Below are positions 18,680 to 28,623 of a DNA stretch of 59,667 nucleotides, in pieces. Each line of letters starts with the position of its first letter. Position 1 is the stretch's first letter. The stretch spans positions 63,040 to 122,706 of the forward strand of contig NZ_KB904631.1 in assembly GCF_000380145.1 (NCBI RefSeq), read 5' to 3'. The stretch is from Streptococcus thoraltensis DSM 12221. GTDB taxonomy: Bacteria > Bacillota > Bacilli > Lactobacillales > Streptococcaceae. A model generated the notes under the pieces. The model saw nothing but the letters and a program-made list of their open reading frames with translations, made no database searches and had not been told where the DNA came from. The position numbers were made by a program, and so were the translations under genes.

Positions 18680-19186
18680 TCAACGATTCCAGTAAGCCTG
18701 AAAATCCTTAAAAATTGATGTTTTAAAATATAGAAAATAAACAACTGCCATTGAGAGAATAACTGCCAGTAAATCAAAGGGTAATTTCAACATGGCATAT
18801 TGAACATTGGCGTAGACGAAAGCTCTCCCCAATCCATAACCAATAATATCAACCAAAGCCCCCAGAGACATAACCAACCAAAAACGTCCCTTGCCTGCTT
18901 TTTTTAACTTGGAGCCAACGACAACAGAAATGACCAACACTTGTAAGCTATGCGTTACAAGAGTAACAAACATAGGTGCCGGATAAAAGAAAAAATCTCC
19001 TAAAAATGATCCAATTCCTGCAACAATCATCGCTTCCAGAGGTGGAAACAAAAGACCTACTAAAAATATGACAATACCATTGAAATAAAAATGCCCTCCA
19101 GGTACAGGAATCGATAAGAAACTGGCACTCAAAATAATCGTTACCGCCATAAAAAGAGCTGAAATCGTTACTCGCCTTGCTGACAT
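18680..19186 (-). CDS. ECF transporter S component
   Basis: The 168-residue protein has six membrane helices and begins MSARRVTISALFMAVTII, typical of vitamin-binding S components that share the EcfAAT energy module. The segment GGHFYFNGIVIFLVGLLFPP resembles members linked to vitamin or precursor uptake, but the substrate is not evident. The start is the ATG at 19186, six bases after AGGAGG; an upstream TTG is rejected. It has its own strong promoter and no visible riboswitch in the short leader. Confidence 0.85.
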   Translation of the reverse strand: MSARRVTISALFMAVTIILSASFLSIPVPGGHFYFNGIVIFLVGLLFPPLEAMIVAGIGSFLGDFFFYPAPMFVTLVTHSLQVLVISVVVGSKLKKAGKGRFWLVMSLGALVDIIGYGLGRAFVYANVQYAMLKLPFDLLAVILSMAVVYFLYFKTSIFKDFQAYWNR

Positions 19187-19220
19187 AGACAACCTCCTGA
19201 AGCTTTAAACCTTGTAATCA

Positions 19221-19249
19221 TTTATACCAACATTTTCAAGAAATGTCAA
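19221..19249 (-). promoter_or_regulatory. Sigma-A promoter of the ECF S component gene
   Basis: The minus strand reads TTGACA, a 17-base spacer, then TATAAA. Confidence 0.85.
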
Positions 19250-19291
19250 AATTTTTCGGAAACTTTTCTAGTTTATTAGTCTAATTTTTAG

Positions 19292-19297
19292 TATAAT
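19292..19297 (+). promoter_or_regulatory. -10 element of the Nudix hydrolase gene
   Basis: TATAAT lies 26 bases upstream of the ATG; no strong -35 is seen. Confidence 0.5.
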
Positions 19298-19322
19298 AAG
19301 AAAAAAACTATCGAGGAAAACT

Positions 19323-19772
19323 ATGACAAATCCTACATTCGGTCACAAAGAAGACAATGTTAACTATCAAAATCGTTACGGCGTTTACGCTGTTATTCCA
19401 AATGAAGAGCAAAATAAAATCATTCTAGTTCAAGCACCAAATGGATCTTGGTTCCTCCCTGGTGGCGAAATTGAGGGAGATGAGGATCATTTTCAAGCTC
19501 TCGAACGTGAGCTTATTGAAGAACTTGGTTTTAAAGCAAAACTTGGAGACTATTTTGGACAAGCCGATGAGTACTTCTACTCCAGCCATCGTGATACGCA
19601 TTTTTACAATCCCGCTTATATCTACGAGGTGACTTCCTTCGAAGATTTGGGAAATCCTTTGGAAGATTTTAATAATCTGGCTTGGTTTCCTATTCAAGAA
19701 GCTATAGAAAAATTAAAACGTGGCAGTCATAAATGGGGGATTGAAATGTGGGAAAAAAAGCACAAGAAATGA
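19323..19772 (+). CDS. Nudix hydrolase
   Basis: The 149-residue protein carries a full Nudix box at about 44-66 (GEIEGDE...REL.EELGF), matching G-x5-E-x7-REUxEExGU. It probably hydrolyses a nucleoside diphosphate derivative; the substrate is unknown. GAGG precedes the ATG. The DUF1827 gene follows in the same direction with its own promoter. Confidence 0.9.
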   Translation: MTNPTFGHKEDNVNYQNRYGVYAVIPNEEQNKIILVQAPNGSWFLPGGEIEGDEDHFQALERELIEELGFKAKLGDYFGQADEYFYSSHRDTHFYNPAYIYEVTSFEDLGNPLEDFNNLAWFPIQEAIEKLKRGSHKWGIEMWEKKHKK

Positions 19773-19793
19773 CGTTTTCAAGCTAATAAGTGT

Positions 19794-19799
19794 TATAAT
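19794..19799 (+). promoter_or_regulatory. Extended -10 promoter of the DUF1827 gene
   Basis: TGT-TATAAT lies 32 bases upstream of the ATG, with GGAGG between. The TG extension compensates for a weak -35. Confidence 0.6.
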
Positions 19800-19831
19800 A
19801 TAAACAGAAAAAGTTCTATTGGAGGATACAC

Positions 19832-20134
19832 ATGAGACTTATCAATGTTACAAGTAGCCACCCTAGGCTCGTTAAAAACCAACTCCGAAATACTGATGCA
19901 ACTTTAGTTGAAGTCTATTCTGCAGGTAACACTGACGTTATCTTTTCACAGGCACCAAGACACTATGAAATCCTCATTTCAAATAAATACCGTGCCATCA
20001 AAGATTCTGAATTAGAAGCTATCCGAGAATTCTTCCTAAAACGTAAAATAGATAGAACTATTGTTTTGAAAGAAAACTTGAAGACATCACACACTGAAAA
20101 TCTCATCAATATCTCTATTCCAACAACTGTTTAA
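19832..20134 (+). CDS. DUF1827 family protein
   Basis: This 100-residue protein of the streptococcal/lactococcal DUF1827 family starts MRLINVTSSHPRLV and has no known function. It has a good GGAGG site, its own extended -10 promoter and a strong terminator. The placement after a Nudix gene and near clpE and ileS matches other streptococci. It has no signal peptide or membrane helix. Confidence 0.88.
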   Translation: MRLINVTSSHPRLVKNQLRNTDATLVEVYSAGNTDVIFSQAPRHYEILISNKYRAIKDSELEAIREFFLKRKIDRTIVLKENLKTSHTENLINISIPTTV

Positions 20135-20159
20135 CAAGCCGCGAAGGCTTGTTTTTTTT
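20133..20159 (+). terminator. Terminator of the DUF1827 gene
   Basis: AACAAGCC-GCGA-AGGCTTGTT is followed by a run of T residues and begins at the stop codon. Confidence 0.93.
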
Positions 20160-20218
20160 ACAAGAAAACGATTCAAATCATGCAAGATATGAGTTGAAAA
20201 CTGCAATGCAACCATAAT

Positions 20219-20323
20219 GATAGACTTTTGAATTAACGTTGAAACATCGTCACTTTCGACTTGCTGTACTCAAGTACCGTCCACGTTTTAGTTTCTTGTC
20301 TGAAAGTTAATTCATGTGACTAT
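20219..20323. repeat. RUP-like element
   Basis: A full-length copy from ATAGACTTTTGAATTAACGT to TTCATGTGACTATA, with inverted termini. It is followed directly by a BOX-like element. Confidence 0.8.
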
Positions 20324-20329
20324 AATTTT

Positions 20330-20421
20330 ATACTCAATGAAAATCAGATTAGACGATGTCGTTAGACCTGAAGGTCATCACATCAAATCAACAAGGGCTG
20401 AAGGTGATTTTAAAAGAGTAT
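20330..20421. repeat. BOX-like element
   Basis: It runs from TACTCAATGAAAATC to GATTTTAAAAGAGTATT. It is degenerate in the middle and adjoins the remnant at 20422. Confidence 0.7.
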
Positions 20422-20530
20422 TAAGTCAGACCAATGCAAGTTTTAAATAACTTTCTGGCAGCATTTCCATCACTTCATTAAACGTCTTAGAGGCTTGATT
20501 CTTAAGCCTTTATAGTGCGAAACCAAAAAG
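20422..20530 (-). pseudogene. Decayed coding remnant, copy 2
   Basis: Related to 2113-2264 in DNA and, on the minus strand, in peptide (LKNQASKTFNE...). Both copies start at the outer end of a BOX-like element. The parent family is not identified. Confidence 0.3.
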
Positions 20531-20571
20531 ATTTCCATGGTCCAAAAACATTCAGAATACGTGCAAGTAAC

Positions 20572-20599
20572 AAAACGTTCCAACCTGTGGAACGTTTTT
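20572..20599. terminator. Orphan terminator-like hairpin
   Basis: AAAACGTTCCA and TGGAACGTTTT pair perfectly around a 5-base loop with a T tail on the plus strand. No gene ends nearby, so it may mark a lost gene. Confidence 0.5.
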
Positions 20600-20693
20600 A
20601 ATATACTCCGTTATGGAGCGCTTGCGAACAATCTGGTCCTCTCTAGGTGTTAGCTTTTCATCTCCCCACTACAGTTGACAATGAGCCTAAAAA

Positions 20694-20719
20694 ACGAGAA
20701 GACAAAATCGTCTTCTCGT
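20694..20719. repeat. Orphan perfect hairpin
   Basis: ACGAGAAGAC and GTCTTCTCGT are 10-bp arms around AAAATC. A T-rich stretch follows on the plus strand. There is no adjacent gene. Confidence 0.5.
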
Positions 20720-20795
20720 CTATTTCTTGACAAATTTCCACTACTACTCTTAATAATGAGCCTAAAATCTAATAACTCGTCTGCATTATCAGATA

Positions 20796-20902
20796 TATAG
20801 TCTTTTGAATTAACTTTGAAACATCGTCACTTCCGACTTGCCGTACTCAAGTACTGTCCGCGTCTCAGCTCCTTGTCTGAAAGTTAATTCATTTGACTAT
20901 GT
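20796..20902. repeat. RUP-like element at the 3' end of ileS
   Basis: A full-length copy from TATAGTCTTTTGAATTAACT to TTAATTCATTTGACTAT, ending 18 bases before the ileS stop codon. Confidence 0.85.
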
Positions 20903-20919
20903 AGGCTAATATCATAAAA

Positions 20920-23718
20920 TTAAGCCTTGACTTCAAATCCTTCTGCGACCGCTTCAGGGAAGTTTTCTTCGATTACCTTTGCACTGGCATCACATACTTT
21001 AACACCATAAGAGCGCATGCGTGTTGTAGGATCGATGCGACGAGAACGCTCACAAACTTCACCTTCTGCACGCTCTACGCTGAAGGCTACTCCTTCAAAT
21101 GCGACAGCATCTACTGGTTTGTCAGCTTCATCAGCAATCGTTAATTGTGACACAATCAATAAAAGTGCAATATCACTATCCAATGAAGCTAATAACGTTT
21201 TCACTTCTTCACTAGCGTAAACTGTCAGATGAGCTTCTAATGATTTACCGATAACTTTAGCATTACGTGCTTCTTCAAGTGCTTTTTGCGCATGGGTGCG
21301 GAATTCCATGAAAACATCCCATTTTTCTAAGATAGCTTCTTGCCCTTCAAAAGTTTGAGCTACAGGCATCTCTGATAGTTGAACAAACTCTTCTTCCTCA
21401 TGTTCGAGGTAGGACCAGATTTCTTCAGCTGTGTGAGGCAGGATTGGCGTCAATAACTTAGTGATTTTGACAAGGACATCATAGAAAACAGTTTGCATAC
21501 GACGGCGCTCTGGGCTATTCGCTGCTTCGATATATACTACATCTTTAGCAAAATCCAAGTAGAATGCAGATAAATCAACCGTCACAAAGTTAACAACTGC
21601 TTTATAGATAGCCATGAAATCATAATTTTCGTAGGCTTTGTTGATTGTTTCAACAAGCTTGTTAAACTTGATTGTCATGTATTTATCTACCGCACCTAAA
21701 TCTTGATAAGCAACGGCATCAGTTGAAGGATTGTAATCATGCGTGTTGGCGAGCAAGAAACGAAGGGTGTTACGGATTTTACGGTAGGTCTCAGAAACCT
21801 GACCTAAAATTTCCATAGACACACGAACATCATTGTCAGTGTCCACAGATGCTACCCAAAGGCGAAGAATTTCAGCACCGTATTGCTTAGCCACATCATT
21901 TGGTGAGATGATGTTACCTTTTGATTTAGACATTTTCTCACCTTTACCATCAAGAACGAAACCTTGTGAAAGGATGCCTTTATATGGCGCATAGCCGTTA
22001 ACAGCGACAGAGGTAATGAGTGATGAGTTAAACCATCCACGGTATTGGTCAGAGCCCTCAAGGTAGAGATCTGCTGGGTAAGAAAGGTTCTCACGGGCAT
22101 TCATAACGCCATTCCATGATGATCCTGAATCAAACCAAACATCCATGATGTCAGTTTCCTTAGTAAATTCACCATTTGGAGAACCTGGATGTGTAAAGCC
22201 TTCGGGAAGAAGGTCTTTAGCATCACGTTGCCACCAAATAACAGAACCGTGTTCAGCAAACAAATCTGCGACATGATCAGTTACTTCTTTGGTCATGATT
22301 GCCGTGCCATCTTCAGCATAGAAGATTGGAAGAGGGACACCCCATGAACGTTGACGAGAGATAACCCAGTCGCCTCGGTCACGAATCATGTTGTAGAGAC
22401 GAGTTTTACCCCATGATGGATGGAAGGTCGTTTTCTCAATTTCATCAAGAATTTCTTGACGGAATTTCGCAACTGAAGCAAACCATTGTGGCACTGCACG
22501 CCAGATGATTGGCTTTTTGGTACGCCAATCAAATGGGTATGAGTGAGTAATGAGTTCTTTAGCAAGAAGTAAATTATCCAATTTTTCAAGTACTGTTGGA
22601 ACCACTTTGTCATAAAATTGCCCTTCAAAATCTGGTCCGGCAAGTTCATTCATAAGTCCACGTTCGTTTACTGTTACATAAACTTCAAGACCGTATTTCA
22701 TCCCAACATTGTAGTCATCCTCACCAAATGATGGGGCTGTATGGACGATACCAGTACCAGAGTCGGTTGTAACATGGTCACCAAGGATAACAAGCTCGTC
22801 AACCTCTTTATCCCATGGATGTTCGGTAACGATGTATTCTAAGGCTGAACCTTTGTGGCGCTCAAGAACGTCAAATGATTCCCAACCAAATTTTGCAGCA
22901 AGTGTATCAACAAGAGCTTCCGCTACGACAAATTTACGGTCATCATTAGAAGTTTTAACAACCAAGTAATCTAAATCAGCACCGACTGTCAAGCCACGTG
23001 AAGCTGTGATGGTAAATGGCGTAGTTGTCCAAACCACGATATAGGTATCTGTGTCAAGAATACCCTTACCATCTTTTACTTTATTTCCATAATAGAGTGA
23101 TGTTGATTCAATATCATGGTATTCAATTTCTGCTTCTGCAAGAGCTGACTCAGAAGACCATGACCAGTAGACAGGTTTGGCACCACGGTAGATATACCCT
23201 TTATCAGCCATTGCACCAAAAACTCGAATTTGATCTGCTTCAAACTTAGGATCAAGCGTGATATATGGATTTTCCCAATCAGCAGAAACACCTAGACGTT
23301 TAAAGTCATCACGTTGTTTATCAACTTGAGATAGGGCGTACTGGCGACACATTTCAAGGTATTCAGCCAAATCCATTTCTTTACGTTTGACGCCTTGTTT
23401 TGCTAAGACTTGTTCAATTGGAAGCCCATGTGTATCCCAACCGGGTACATAGGGGGCTGAAAAACCAGACATTGATTTAGAACGAACAATGATATCTTTT
23501 GAAATTTTGTTCAAAGCATGTCCGACATGGATATTACCATTGGCATAGGGAGGACCATCATGAAGATGGAAAGACGGTTTTCCTTCATTCAATTCTTGAC
23601 GTTTTTGGTAAATGGCTGCTTCTTCCCAAGCTTTTTGCCATTGGGGTTCTTTATTTGGAAGACCGGCACGCATTGGAAATGCTGTTTTTCCGAGGTTCAA
23701 TGTATCTTTTAACTTCAT
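20920..23718 (-). CDS. ileS: Isoleucyl-tRNA synthetase
   Basis: The 932-residue class I synthetase starts [10 protein letters not shown] at 23718 behind TAAGGAG; an 11-residue longer frame is rejected. HVGH at 64-67 and KMSKS at 595-599 form the catalytic signatures, with the CP1 editing domain between them. The C-terminal zinc-binding region is unusual: the expected CxxC pairs read CERS (Cys889, Ser892) and CDAS (Cys909, Ser912), so two of four ligands are serine. It is controlled by a T-box leader. RUP-like DNA follows the stop directly. Confidence 0.97.
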   Translation of the reverse strand: MKLKDTLNLGKTAFPMRAGLPNKEPQWQKAWEEAAIYQKRQELNEGKPSFHLHDGPPYANGNIHVGHALNKISKDIIVRSKSMSGFSAPYVPGWDTHGLPIEQVLAKQGVKRKEMDLAEYLEMCRQYALSQVDKQRDDFKRLGVSADWENPYITLDPKFEADQIRVFGAMADKGYIYRGAKPVYWSWSSESALAEAEIEYHDIESTSLYYGNKVKDGKGILDTDTYIVVWTTTPFTITASRGLTVGADLDYLVVKTSNDDRKFVVAEALVDTLAAKFGWESFDVLERHKGSALEYIVTEHPWDKEVDELVILGDHVTTDSGTGIVHTAPSFGEDDYNVGMKYGLEVYVTVNERGLMNELAGPDFEGQFYDKVVPTVLEKLDNLLLAKELITHSYPFDWRTKKPIIWRAVPQWFASVAKFRQEILDEIEKTTFHPSWGKTRLYNMIRDRGDWVISRQRSWGVPLPIFYAEDGTAIMTKEVTDHVADLFAEHGSVIWWQRDAKDLLPEGFTHPGSPNGEFTKETDIMDVWFDSGSSWNGVMNARENLSYPADLYLEGSDQYRGWFNSSLITSVAVNGYAPYKGILSQGFVLDGKGEKMSKSKGNIISPNDVAKQYGAEILRLWVASVDTDNDVRVSMEILGQVSETYRKIRNTLRFLLANTHDYNPSTDAVAYQDLGAVDKYMTIKFNKLVETINKAYENYDFMAIYKAVVNFVTVDLSAFYLDFAKDVVYIEAANSPERRRMQTVFYDVLVKITKLLTPILPHTAEEIWSYLEHEEEEFVQLSEMPVAQTFEGQEAILEKWDVFMEFRTHAQKALEEARNAKVIGKSLEAHLTVYASEEVKTLLASLDSDIALLLIVSQLTIADEADKPVDAVAFEGVAFSVERAEGEVCERSRRIDPTTRMRSYGVKVCDASAKVIEENFPEAVAEGFEVKA

Positions 23719-23737
23719 ATAAAACTCCTTAAAAAAT

Positions 23738-23990
23738 AAAAAAGCTCTCATCCAAAAAGGACGAAAGCTCGTGGTACCACCTTAATTCAGAAAATATCAT
23801 TATGCCAATTTTTGAAGAGCAAGACGCACTAAAAATTGACGATATTTTCCCTCTTGAACCGATAAGGGAGTTCACCCCTCCTAACTTACTGATTTCAGTT
23901 AGAAAGATAGAAAATGATAATTTTTTAAGCAGTGATGACAGGACTCACACCAACTCCTACTCGCTTAGCATGTACTTAAAAAATCGCGTT
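23738..23990 (-). promoter_or_regulatory. T-box leader of ileS
   Basis: On the minus strand the leader begins at the divIVA stop. Stem I has a GAGTAGGAG internal motif, and ATC followed by A at 23916-23918 is a candidate isoleucine specifier. The T-box AAGGTGGTACCACG is at 23770-23783. The terminator stem GAGCTTTCGTCC/GGATGAGAGCTTTTTT lies at 23740-23770. Uncharged tRNA-Ile would stabilise the antiterminator and allow ileS transcription. Confidence 0.9.
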
Positions 23991-23994
23991 TTTC

Positions 23995-24912
23995 TTAATC
24001 TTCGAAATTCAATTTAAAAGTTTGTGTCTCGTTTAAGCTTAGTTCTGACTCATCGATAACATGTATTGGATTATCGGAATGTGTCTCGGAATCAGAGATT
24101 ACTGGTTCATTCTCAAAACTCAAAGATTCCTCTTCAGCTACATCAGACTCAAAAGTAAAGGCTTCAGAAGAACTGGTTTCAAATAAAAGTTCATCAGTTA
24201 ACAATGGAGCTTGACCAGCAATTGTTTCTTCCAATTGACGATTACTTTCTTCAACACGACGCTGTAATTCTGCCATTTCTTCAGGCGAGAACTGACGAGT
24301 TGCATCGATAGCTGCTGTATCAGCTACTTGTGGCGCTTCGTGATCGGCATCAGTATCAAGTACTGACTCTACAACTTCTCTAAAGGCAACATCTGAATTT
24401 TGAATATATGAAGCAGTAGGTTGTAACAATTCATCCCATTCAGGCGAATTAACCAATGCTAGATGACTTTCAACAGATGATAATAGACGTTGATGGAACA
24501 CACGAGTTTGACGTTTCAAATCTTCAGTCTCAATAGCAACTCGTTTAGCCTCATCAGCAGCATCGCGAAGCATGTCGTTCGCTTTTTGTTTTGTTTCTTC
24601 TAAAAGAAGCGTCGCTTGATTATTAGCATGTGTCAAAATATTTTCAGACTCTGTACGAGCAGAGGCTTTCACTTTATCAGCAGTTTCTTGTGCCAAGATG
24701 ACTGACTGACTCAATGATTCTTTCATTTCATCAAAGTAGGCTAACTTTTCTTCAAGCATTTTAATTTTTGCTTCTTGCTCACGATTTTCACGGGTTAGTT
24801 TTTCATAGTCGTCAACAACGATGTCTAAGAATTCATTAACCTCTTCTTCGCTATATCCGCGGAATTTTAGTTTAAACGTTTTATCTTTAATATCAAGTGC
24901 TGTAATAGCCAT
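23995..24912 (-). CDS. divIVA: Division-site protein DivIVA
   Basis: The 305-residue coiled-coil protein binds negatively curved membrane at septum and poles. The conserved N-terminus MAITALDIKDKTFKLKFRGYSEEEVNEFLD (lipid-binding domain) is followed by coiled coil to about residue 160 and by a long acidic tail rich in Glu/Ser, as in streptococcal DivIVA. GGGGAGG precedes the ATG. It is the last division gene before the ileS T-box and has no separate terminator before it. Confidence 0.96.
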   Translation of the reverse strand: MAITALDIKDKTFKLKFRGYSEEEVNEFLDIVVDDYEKLTRENREQEAKIKMLEEKLAYFDEMKESLSQSVILAQETADKVKASARTESENILTHANNQATLLLEETKQKANDMLRDAADEAKRVAIETEDLKRQTRVFHQRLLSSVESHLALVNSPEWDELLQPTASYIQNSDVAFREVVESVLDTDADHEAPQVADTAAIDATRQFSPEEMAELQRRVEESNRQLEETIAGQAPLLTDELLFETSSSEAFTFESDVAEEESLSFENEPVISDSETHSDNPIHVIDESELSLNETQTFKLNFED

Positions 24913-24923
24913 TACAACCTCCC

Positions 24924-25718
24924 CTATTTTCTGTCTAATTTTTTGACGACCAATTTATGTTTTCCTTTTGATGTTACACCATTGTCTGAAATGACACGAC
25001 ATCTACCGTATCCTCGAACACTGAGTAAATCATTAACAAGTACTATTTCAGTCGTTTTCGTCGTTAGTTTATGGTTAACTTTTACTTTCTGAGACTCAAT
25101 CAGCTTTTGACTAGTCTGCCTCGGTAGTTTGTGGACTGTAGCAATTACTTTATCTAATCTTAAACTCGAAACAAGATAAAGCTGCTCTCTCCCCTCCTCA
25201 AAATACTCAATCTTCTGACTAAAGTCAATCTCTTGAAGTTTAACAGGGACCTTAGCTATCTTGCTGACATTTGTTTCAAAATAAGTAACCATTGATTTCT
25301 CAAGAAATAGTTGCGCATCATCACCGTTTACTAAAATATCACCGAAAACAGAACGTTTAATACCTAATTGATTAATCAACGTTCCCATAATTTGGGAATG
25401 ATTGAGGTGATTAAATTTTTTAGTGTATTGGATGTTAAGCAAACTTATTTCAAAATCATCGACATTTAGTTGATAATAATCTGGAGCAATAATGACCCTA
25501 TGATACTCCTCGGTAAGAATATCACGACTTGAATAAAATGTCAAAGTTGTTTGAGAAACCAGCTCATTAACAATGACTTCTTCTCTCGGATTAAGAAAGT
25601 CTGTCAAATACATGCTATAGGTATTCTCAACAGAATAAATCATGTCTTGGACTTTGTCTATAAAGGCATGTTCACTGACATCATAATGTTGATATAGGTG
25701 TTTCGATTGCTTTTCCAT
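24924..25718 (-). CDS. ylmH: YlmH, S4-domain RNA-binding protein
   Basis: This 264-residue member of the division cluster has an S4 RNA-binding motif at about 180-245 (LRLDKVIATVHKLPRQTSQKLI...). In other Firmicutes YlmH is linked to ribosome quality control. The ATG overlaps the ylmG stop as TAATG, showing translational coupling. Confidence 0.92.
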   Translation of the reverse strand: MEKQSKHLYQHYDVSEHAFIDKVQDMIYSVENTYSMYLTDFLNPREEVIVNELVSQTTLTFYSSRDILTEEYHRVIIAPDYYQLNVDDFEISLLNIQYTKKFNHLNHSQIMGTLINQLGIKRSVFGDILVNGDDAQLFLEKSMVTYFETNVSKIAKVPVKLQEIDFSQKIEYFEEGREQLYLVSSLRLDKVIATVHKLPRQTSQKLIESQKVKVNHKLTTKTTEIVLVNDLLSVRGYGRCRVISDNGVTSKGKHKLVVKKLDRK

Positions 25719-25975
25719 TAGAATAATAGTAAGTATGAAAAGAGTCTAAGTAGTAACTGAAGTACAAAGAAAACTGCAACAATCGTAAAGTCGATTCCAC
25801 CAAATTGAAGTCTTAAGCGTCGAAACGGAGCCAAGGTCGGCTCAACAATTGCAACAAGAATCTCCCCTAACTTAGTTTGATAAGCTCCTGGAAACCAAGA
25901 GAGTAAAGCATAAATTACTAAAAGTGTCGAATAAACTTGTACTAGTCTAGCTAGTATAATATATAGTAAAAACAT
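25718..25975 (-). CDS. ylmG: YggT/YlmG family membrane protein
   Basis: The 85-residue protein has two hydrophobic segments (about 3-25 and 60-85) flanking the YggT motif WFPGAYQTKLGEILVAIVEPTLAPFRRL. The family is linked to nucleoid and division organisation, but the mechanism is unclear. It starts two bases after sepF ends. Confidence 0.92.
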   Translation of the reverse strand: MFLLYIILARLVQVYSTLLVIYALLSWFPGAYQTKLGEILVAIVEPTLAPFRRLRLQFGGIDFTIVAVFFVLQLLLRLFSYLLLF

Positions 25976-25977
25976 AA

Positions 25978-26601
25978 TTAACGTCGTTTCATATCGTAGT
26001 CAAAATTAACATCTTGACCTGCATTTGGAATGTTCATTTCTTCTACATCAACAATAACAAATTGTGGTGTCAATAAATACATTGAAGAGCCCACTTTTTG
26101 AAGATTGCCAGACAAGACACGGCTTGCTCCGTCAACAAAGTCTAGGCAGCGACGTGCCTGAGCTTCTAACATATATTGAAAGTCAATCAAGACACATTCA
26201 TTCCCAGCTAACAAATCAACGATTTCTGTTGCATCCTCGTATTTACGTGGATATTTTAAAGCGATAGTTGGTTGGGATGCTGCTGTTCGTGATTGCATAT
26301 GCTCTTGTGATGGATTACTCATTTGCTCTTTTCTATTATAATACTGTGTGGAAGAAACACTTTCGCGATGAGCTTTTTCTGATTGTCCAGAAGGTGCTTG
26401 TCTTTGACTTCGCGCTTGTGCTTGTCGGTGCATCGCAGCTGACTGCGATGTTCGTTCTTGTGATACAGAAGAGGTTTGTGCTGAAGAAACTCTTTTTTCT
26501 TCTTGCTGAGGTAGTGCTTGCTCAAATTCCTCAACATCACTAACTTCATCTGTAGCAAAGTATGAATATAGTTTTTCAAACAGATCTTTTAAAAATGCCA
26601 T
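25978..26601 (-). CDS. sepF: Cell division protein SepF
   Basis: The 207-residue FtsZ partner has an N-terminal amphipathic membrane anchor ([15 protein letters not shown]), a Gln/Ser-rich linker (about 30-110), and a C-terminal SepF domain with [25 protein letters not shown] and the FLDFVDGA motif. It aligns FtsZ filaments at the membrane together with FtsA. Confidence 0.95.
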   Translation of the reverse strand: MAFLKDLFEKLYSYFATDEVSDVEEFEQALPQQEEKRVSSAQTSSVSQERTSQSAAMHRQAQARSQRQAPSGQSEKAHRESVSSTQYYNRKEQMSNPSQEHMQSRTAASQPTIALKYPRKYEDATEIVDLLAGNECVLIDFQYMLEAQARRCLDFVDGASRVLSGNLQKVGSSMYLLTPQFVIVDVEEMNIPNAGQDVNFDYDMKRR

Positions 26602-26610
26602 ATCTCTCCC

Positions 26611-27279
26611 CTATTGAAAGAAAGCTGTACCAATTCGAACAAATGTTGCACCATGCTTGATGGCTACTAAATAGTCACCACTCATTCCCATGCTCAAGTC
26701 TGTCATCGGCATATTCTTTATATTTTTAGCTTTAATATCTTCTTTTAATCGGTAAGTTTCGTCAAACAAAGCTTCTAATTCAGCTTGACTTGCTTTTAGC
26801 GGAGCCATTGTCATCAATCCAACGAGATTAATATTAGGCAGTTCTGCTATTTCAAGTAGAGCTTCTTCTATCTCGTTTTTTAGGAAACCATGTTTACTCG
26901 GTTCTTCCGATAAGTTTACCTGTAAAAAGCAATTGATACTATGGTCTGCCCGTTTGTTAATCTCTTTAGCTAATTTTACCGAATCTAAGGCGTGAAAATA
27001 ATCTACTAGATTTATCACATCCTTAACTTTTCGGCGTTGAAGACTACCAATCAAATGCCAGGTAACTGGCTGACCCGCTAAGGCATGGTATTTTTCTAAA
27101 AATTTGTCAACACGATTCTCGCCAATATGTCTGACACCGACTTCAACTAATTGATGAGCTACTTCTGCTTCAACGTATTTAGTAACTGCAATAACATTAA
27201 CTCCCTGAGTGTTATTTTCAGCTTCAGCGGCTTCTTCTACACTTTTGAAAATCTTTGCCTTATTTTTTGCTAAATCCAT
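26611..27279 (-). CDS. ylmE: YggS/YlmE family PLP homeostasis protein
   Basis: The protein of about 222 residues has the alanine racemase-like barrel and the PLP lysine in VIAVTKYVEAE. It binds pyridoxal phosphate and buffers it; no enzymatic activity is established. The start at 27279 (MDLAKNKAK) follows ftsZ by eight bases and lacks a clear ribosome site. A longer frame reading into ftsZ is rejected. Confidence 0.92.
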   Translation of the reverse strand: MDLAKNKAKIFKSVEEAAEAENNTQGVNVIAVTKYVEAEVAHQLVEVGVRHIGENRVDKFLEKYHALAGQPVTWHLIGSLQRRKVKDVINLVDYFHALDSVKLAKEINKRADHSINCFLQVNLSEEPSKHGFLKNEIEEALLEIAELPNINLVGLMTMAPLKASQAELEALFDETYRLKEDIKAKNIKNMPMTDLSMGMSGDYLVAIKHGATFVRIGTAFFQ

Positions 27280-27286
27280 CGTTTTT

Positions 27287-28615
<1,329 letters not shown>

Positions 28616-28623
28616 TCACTTTT

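Larger units (their letters stand above)
20160..20919. other. Gene-free repeat-rich region
   Basis: About 760 bases contain two RUP-like elements, one BOX-like element, a decayed coding remnant and two isolated hairpins (20572-20599 and 20694-20719). The motif AATGAGCCTAAAA occurs twice (about 20680 and 20756). No intact gene is visible on either strand. Confidence 0.6.

Noticed and set aside
19253..19267. CodY-like string ATTTTTCGGAAACTT between the ECF and Nudix genes
   Set aside because: It matches only 12 of 15 consensus positions, weak in such AT-rich DNA.
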